Shown here: one piece after another, positions 60,620 through 64,000 of the stretch
How positions within the stretch are numbered: position 1 is the stretch's first letter
Layout: each line of letters opens with the position of its first letter
DNA from: Bacteroidota bacterium
GTDB lineage: Bacteria; Bacteroidota; Bacteroidia; AKYH767-A; 2013-40CM-41-45
Direction: 5' to 3'
Assembly (NCBI GenBank): GCA_016720655.1
Contig: JADKKE010000033.1
Span: forward strand, 62,001 to 126,000
DNA length: 64,000 nucleotides
The notes under the pieces: model-generated
What the model was told of the DNA's origin: nothing
The model's input: only the letters and a program-made list of their open reading frames with translations
Databases searched by the model: none
Made by a program: the position numbers and the translations under genes

Positions 60620-61111
60620 ATGGAGCCAGAAATTCGGATTTTGACTAAAAAAAAACTTGTTGGGATACACAGAACAATGTCACTGACCAATAATACAACC
60701 CGTGATCTGTGGAAAGAGTTCATGTCAAGACGGAGAGAAGTTCAAGACGTTATTGGAGCGGAACTTTTCTCTATGCAGATATACAATGCTGGATATTTTG
60801 AAAAATTTAATCCGGATTCTGACTTTGAAAAGTGGGCAGCCGTAGAAGTAGCAAATGAATTTTCAATTCCGGATGGCATGGAGTCTTTTGTTTTGGGTGA
60901 TGGATTGTATGCAGTCTTTTTGCATACAGGATCGGCAAGTTCAGGTCCGGAACTCTTTCGGTATATCTTCGGGATATGGTTGCCGGGTTCAGAATATACA
61001 CTCGACCATCGGCCACACTTTGAAATTCTTGGTGAAAAATATAAAAACGACGATCCGGAATCCGAAGAAGAAATTTGGATCCCGATAAAAGACAAAAAAG
61101 CGAAGAGATAG
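60620..61111 (+). CDS. GyrI-like/effector-binding domain protein
   Basis: 163 aa from the ATG at 60620 (MEPEIRILTKKKLVGIHRTM); the Met at 60581 lies inside the preceding gene. Core features of the GyrI-like domain are VGIHRTMSLTNNT, LWKEFMSRRREVQDVIGAEL, MESFVLGDGLYAVFLHTGSA and FGIWLPGSEYTLDHRPHFEIL. The domain is shared by E. coli GyrI (SbmC, a gyrase inhibitor-protein) and AraC-type effector-binding domains, and some family members hydrolyse cyclopropanoid toxins. Here it stands alone, 8 bp after the Qnr-like gene and 8 bp before the M28 gene, giving a short operon with a gyrase theme. Confidence 0.88.
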   Translation: MEPEIRILTKKKLVGIHRTMSLTNNTTRDLWKEFMSRRREVQDVIGAELFSMQIYNAGYFEKFNPDSDFEKWAAVEVANEFSIPDGMESFVLGDGLYAVFLHTGSASSGPELFRYIFGIWLPGSEYTLDHRPHFEILGEKYKNDDPESEEEIWIPIKDKKAKR

Positions 61112-61118
61112 AAGAGAG

Positions 61119-62267
61119 ATGAGAGCAACACTATTTTTACTTTTATTGATAATTCACATTTCCGGGAATGCCCAGGATTTGGCGTTTGGGAAGAAAATGG
61201 TAGACACGCTCAGTAGTTCGGCATTCTGGGGCAGAGGCTACACGAAGGACGGAATGAAAAAAGCAGCAAATTTTCTTGCATCGCAATTCAAGGAATACAA
61301 ACTTTTACCATTGAATGGGAATGATTATTTCCAGCACTATACTTTTTCTATAAACACATTTCCTGGAAAAATGAGTGTTAGAATTAATGACAGGCTCCTG
61401 GTTCCCGGCAGAGATTATATTGTTGCCGGATCCAGTAAAGGGATGAATGCCAGCGGAACGCTGATCCAGAGTGATAGTATTCATTTTATAGATAAGAATG
61501 AGAACCTGATTGTTAAGTTGTCAGATAAATTAACAATGGGGATTTCTCAAACCCTGGGAGATTTCAGCATAGTCGAAGTAAAAAAGAATTCTCTTCAGGA
61601 TATACCTCAATCGTATTCCATTCAGATTGAAAACAAATATTTGAAAAAGTTCAATGCAAATAATATTTGTGCATACGTAGAAGGAATCGAAAGGCCGGAT
61701 TCATTTATTTTTATTACTGCACATTACGACCATTTGGGAGGTCTGGGTTCCGAAGTGTTTTTTCCGGGAGCAAATGACAATGCAAGTGGTGTCGCCTTGT
61801 TAATGAACCTTGCACGATACTATGCAAAGAATCCGCAGAAATACAGCATTGGATTTATCTTATTTTCCGGAGAAGAGGCCGGATTGGTGGGATCAAAATA
61901 TTTCACAGAGAATCCCCTAATTTCATTGGGCAGAATTCGTTTTTTAATAAATACCGATTTAGCGGGAACCGGAATTGATGGAATAACCGTCGTGAATGCA
62001 AGCGAATTTCCTAAAGAATTGACGATGATGAAAGCGGTGAATGATTCTATGGGGCTGCTGAAGGTGATAAACTCCAGAGGTAAGGCCGCTAACAGCGATC
62101 ATTACTTTTTCACAGAAAGCGGGGTTCCGTCTTTTTTCTTTTACACTTTAGGTGGTGTAAGTTATTATCATGATGTGTTTGACAGGAGCGAAACGCTTCC
62201 ACTGAATGAACACGAAGATCTATTTAAATTGATAATAGGATTTAATGAAAAGCTGATGGGACAATAG
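61119..62267 (+). CDS. secreted M28 family zinc metallopeptidase (short form)
   Basis: 382 aa with signal peptide (MRATLFLLLLIIHISGNAQ). The catalytic domain has all five metal ligands: His202 (TAHYDHLGGLG), Asp220 (PGANDNASG), Glu252/253 (FSGEEAGLVGS), Asp280 (LINTDLAGTG) and the late His in VSYYHDVFDRS. Residues 75-165 may include a small insert. Exported aminopeptidase-like. It starts 8 bp after the GyrI-like gene. It is distinct from the longer M28 enzyme at 5820-7391 in length and insert. Confidence 0.92.
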   Translation: MRATLFLLLLIIHISGNAQDLAFGKKMVDTLSSSAFWGRGYTKDGMKKAANFLASQFKEYKLLPLNGNDYFQHYTFSINTFPGKMSVRINDRLLVPGRDYIVAGSSKGMNASGTLIQSDSIHFIDKNENLIVKLSDKLTMGISQTLGDFSIVEVKKNSLQDIPQSYSIQIENKYLKKFNANNICAYVEGIERPDSFIFITAHYDHLGGLGSEVFFPGANDNASGVALLMNLARYYAKNPQKYSIGFILFSGEEAGLVGSKYFTENPLISLGRIRFLINTDLAGTGIDGITVVNASEFPKELTMMKAVNDSMGLLKVINSRGKAANSDHYFFTESGVPSFFFYTLGGVSYYHDVFDRSETLPLNEHEDLFKLIIGFNEKLMGQ

Positions 62268-62415
62268 TTTGAACGTGTTTTTCACCTTTGAGTTGTTTTA
62301 TGTTCAAAAAGATATTTTGCAGGGATAAAATATTTTTAAAAAAATTGTCCGGTTTCTTTATTCTCAATTGATATGAGGATATAAGAAAAAAATGTTAACC
62401 CTTAATTATAGAAAG

Positions 62416-62769
62416 ATGGAACAATATGCATTGATTATGAGACATGAAGATGGCAACAAGGTTGCGTCTCCCGAGCAAATTCAAACCTGGATGAAGCAGA
62501 CAATGGACTGGATTGGCGGCATTGCTGCCCAAGGAAAGTTTGTATCCGGTACCGGTCTGCCTTTTGACAACAGCCGTGTAGTGCGACCCAAAAATATTGT
62601 AACCAACGGGCCTTTTGGTGATATTAAAGAAACCATCGGTGGATTTATTGTTATCAAAGCCACTTCAGTAGAAGAAGCGGTTGAATTTGCAAAGGGCTGT
62701 CCTGTTTTACAAGGGGAAGGGAATAGTGTTGAGGTAAGAAGGATAGCAAAAGATGACGGAATTCATTGA
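62416..62769 (+). CDS. DGPF (YCII-like) domain protein, partner of the ECF42 sigma gene
   Basis: 117 aa from the ATG at 62416, beginning MEQYALIMRHEDGNK; a longer start at 62392 is less likely. The family motif is TNGPFGDIKETIGGFIVIKA (the DGPF region, here NGPFGD), followed by VEEAVEFAKGCPVLQGEGNSVEVR. Similar small alpha-beta proteins are encoded next to ECF42 sigma factor genes. Function unknown, ligand-binding or enzyme role has been proposed for YCII-like folds. The sigma gene follows by 42 bp. Confidence 0.9.
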   Translation: MEQYALIMRHEDGNKVASPEQIQTWMKQTMDWIGGIAAQGKFVSGTGLPFDNSRVVRPKNIVTNGPFGDIKETIGGFIVIKATSVEEAVEFAKGCPVLQGEGNSVEVRRIAKDDGIH

Positions 62770-62811
62770 ACAAATTAAAACCGCCTTAAATTTAGGGAGG
62801 TTTTTCATAGT

Positions 62812-64000
62812 ATGGAACAACAGGAATTGCTACCCCATTTATTCAGAGCAGAGTTCAGCAAAATAACAGCTGTCATTTGCCGACATTTTGGCTTCCGGCA
62901 TATTGAAATTGCCGAGGACATTGCGAGCGATACTTTTCTTGCCGCTTTTGAAACATGGCCATACAAAGGAGTTCCACCAAATCCAACAGCATGGCTATAT
63001 GCAGTAGCCAAAAACAAGGCCAGAAATCATCTCCAGCGGAATGCTATTTTTCAAAATAAAATTGCGAATGAAATTATTAATTCAGGGATAAATTCTGAAG
63101 AAATTGAAATCGATTTGTCAGAAAAAAATAGCATGGATAGTCAGTTGCAAATGTTATTTGCTGTTTGTCATCCATCCATTTCGGCTGAGTCACAAATTGC
63201 ATTGTCGCTTCGCGTATTGTGTGGATTCGGAATTGAAGAAATCGCAACAGCATTATTAACCAATAGGGAAACCGTAAACAAAAGACTTTATCGAGCGAAG
63301 GAAAAGCTTCGCGAAGAAAAAGTGGAGATGGAATTCCCGGGAGTAAATGCATTAAAAAGTCGGTTGAATACGGTCCTGACAACGCTGTATTTACTTTTTA
63401 ATGAAGGCTATTACTCGGAAAGTCAGGAATCGATAGTACGCAAGGAGTTGTGCCAGGAAGCCATGAGATTGATGATGCTGCTGAGGGAGAACGATACGAC
63501 AAATTTACCGGCTGTCAACGCCTTACTTGCCTTGATGTGTTTTCAATCTTCTCGCTTGAAGGCAAGAAAAAACAACAACGACGGAATGATATTGTATGAA
63601 GATCAGGATGATTCACTTTGGGATGAAGGATTGATTTCCCAAGGCGCATTCTATCTACACGAGGCTTCTCAAGGAAATGAACTTACAAAGTACCATCTTG
63701 AAGCGAGCATTGCCTACTGGCACACAGTGAAATCCGACACCCCTGAAAAATGGAAAAATATTCTTCAACTTTTTAATCAACTTCTACGATTCGAATACTC
63801 TGCAATTGCGGCACTCAACCGCACGTATGCATTCTTCAAAGTAAACGGAAAAGAAGCGGCTATCATGGAAGCAGAAAAACTGAACTTAACGAATAATCAT
63901 TTCTATTTTACATTGCTAGGTGAACTGTATTCCGGAATCGATATGATCAAAGCAAAATTGAATTTTGAAAAAGCCATGGAACTGGCGAATACCAATACCG
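62812..64000 (+). CDS. ECF42-type sigma factor with long C-terminal extension, partial (runs off window end)
   Basis: The ATG at 62812 follows a possible AGGGAGG (62794-62800). Region 2 is EIAEDIASDTFLAAFETWPY with PNPTAWLYAVAKNKARNHLQ; region 4 is ALSLRVLCGFGIEEIATALL followed by TNRETVNKRLYRAKEKLREEK. The extension (DUF6596-like/SnoaL-unlike, TPR-like helices) contains LYLLFNEGYYSES (a family hallmark) and LNRTYAFFKVNGKEAAI. 396 codons are visible and the usual length is a little more than 400, so only a few residues are lost. ECF42 factors are linked to DGPF genes and lack a classical anti-sigma; the C-terminal extension is thought to control activity. Confidence 0.92.
   Translation, partial: MEQQELLPHLFRAEFSKITAVICRHFGFRHIEIAEDIASDTFLAAFETWPYKGVPPNPTAWLYAVAKNKARNHLQRNAIFQNKIANEIINSGINSEEIEIDLSEKNSMDSQLQMLFAVCHPSISAESQIALSLRVLCGFGIEEIATALLTNRETVNKRLYRAKEKLREEKVEMEFPGVNALKSRLNTVLTTLYLLFNEGYYSESQESIVRKELCQEAMRLMMLLRENDTTNLPAVNALLALMCFQSSRLKARKNNNDGMILYEDQDDSLWDEGLISQGAFYLHEASQGNELTKYHLEASIAYWHTVKSDTPEKWKNILQLFNQLLRFEYSAIAALNRTYAFFKVNGKEAAIMEAEKLNLTNNHFYFTLLGELYSGIDMIKAKLNFEKAMELANTNT

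Overview
The window is a piece of a Bacteroidota (Bacteroidetes) chromosome, most likely an environmental member of the Chitinophagales/Sphingobacteriales/Flavobacteriales sphere. Pointers are several secreted proteins with type IX secretion (T9SS) C-terminal sorting domains, YwqK-like repeat proteins, a TonB-dependent receptor paired with a small membrane protein, an ECF42-type sigma factor beside a DGPF (YCII-like) gene, AT-rich intergenic DNA, mostly no Shine-Dalgarno sequences, and candidate -7 boxes of the TAnnTTTG type. I see no rRNA, tRNA, CRISPR array, transposase or phage gene.

Layout. 1-7.9 kb (minus strand): the 5' part of nuoL, a run of small exported proteins, a subtilisin-like protease, an M28 peptidase and rpiB. 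8.4-11.3 kb (plus): nadA, a YwqK-like secreted repeat protein and a frameshifted Mpo1-like gene. 11.3-16 kb (minus): a TPR protein coupled to a polytopic membrane protein, and RNase R. 16.3-22.1 kb: a coiled-coil membrane protein, then a sulfur/redox group of thioredoxin, metallo-beta-lactamase-fold/double-rhodanese protein, YeiH-type exporter and SLC13-type permease with RCK domains. 22.1-26.7 kb (minus): sigma/anti-sigma pair, a two-gene ABC system and two small unknowns. 26.9-29.9 kb (plus): SixA-like phosphatase, lysine-rich protein and polyphosphate kinase. 30.3-47.2 kb (plus): T9SS cargo proteins, AlkD-like glycosylase, DUF1801, two methyltransferases, a TonB receptor (haem-type-like), a cytochrome c lipoprotein, YdeI-like and SpmA/SpmB-like proteins, then a damaged DUF4386/Crp-Fnr pair. 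47.4-53.8 kb: two paralogous phosphodiesterase-LamG secreted proteins. 53.9-56.4 kb (minus): mlaE-mlaF-mlaD lipid transport operon. 56.8-64 kb (plus): S41 peptidase, a subclass B1 metallo-beta-lactamase, a SIMPL gene with a nonsense codon, a Qnr-like pentapeptide-repeat protein, a GyrI-like protein, a second M28 peptidase and the DGPF/ECF42 pair.

The most noteworthy points are the B1 metallo-beta-lactamase with a full zinc-ligand set next to two gyrase-associated protein families (58-61 kb); a roughly 375-bp block of extreme G/C and A homopolymers that replaces the middle of a gene (45.49-45.86 kb) and is more likely a sequence artefact than biology; and five genes that read as broken (Mpo1-like, DUF4386, Crp/Fnr, large phosphodiesterase, SIMPL). 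Several of the breaks look like one-base indels in or near homopolymers, so sequence error should be excluded before biology is inferred.
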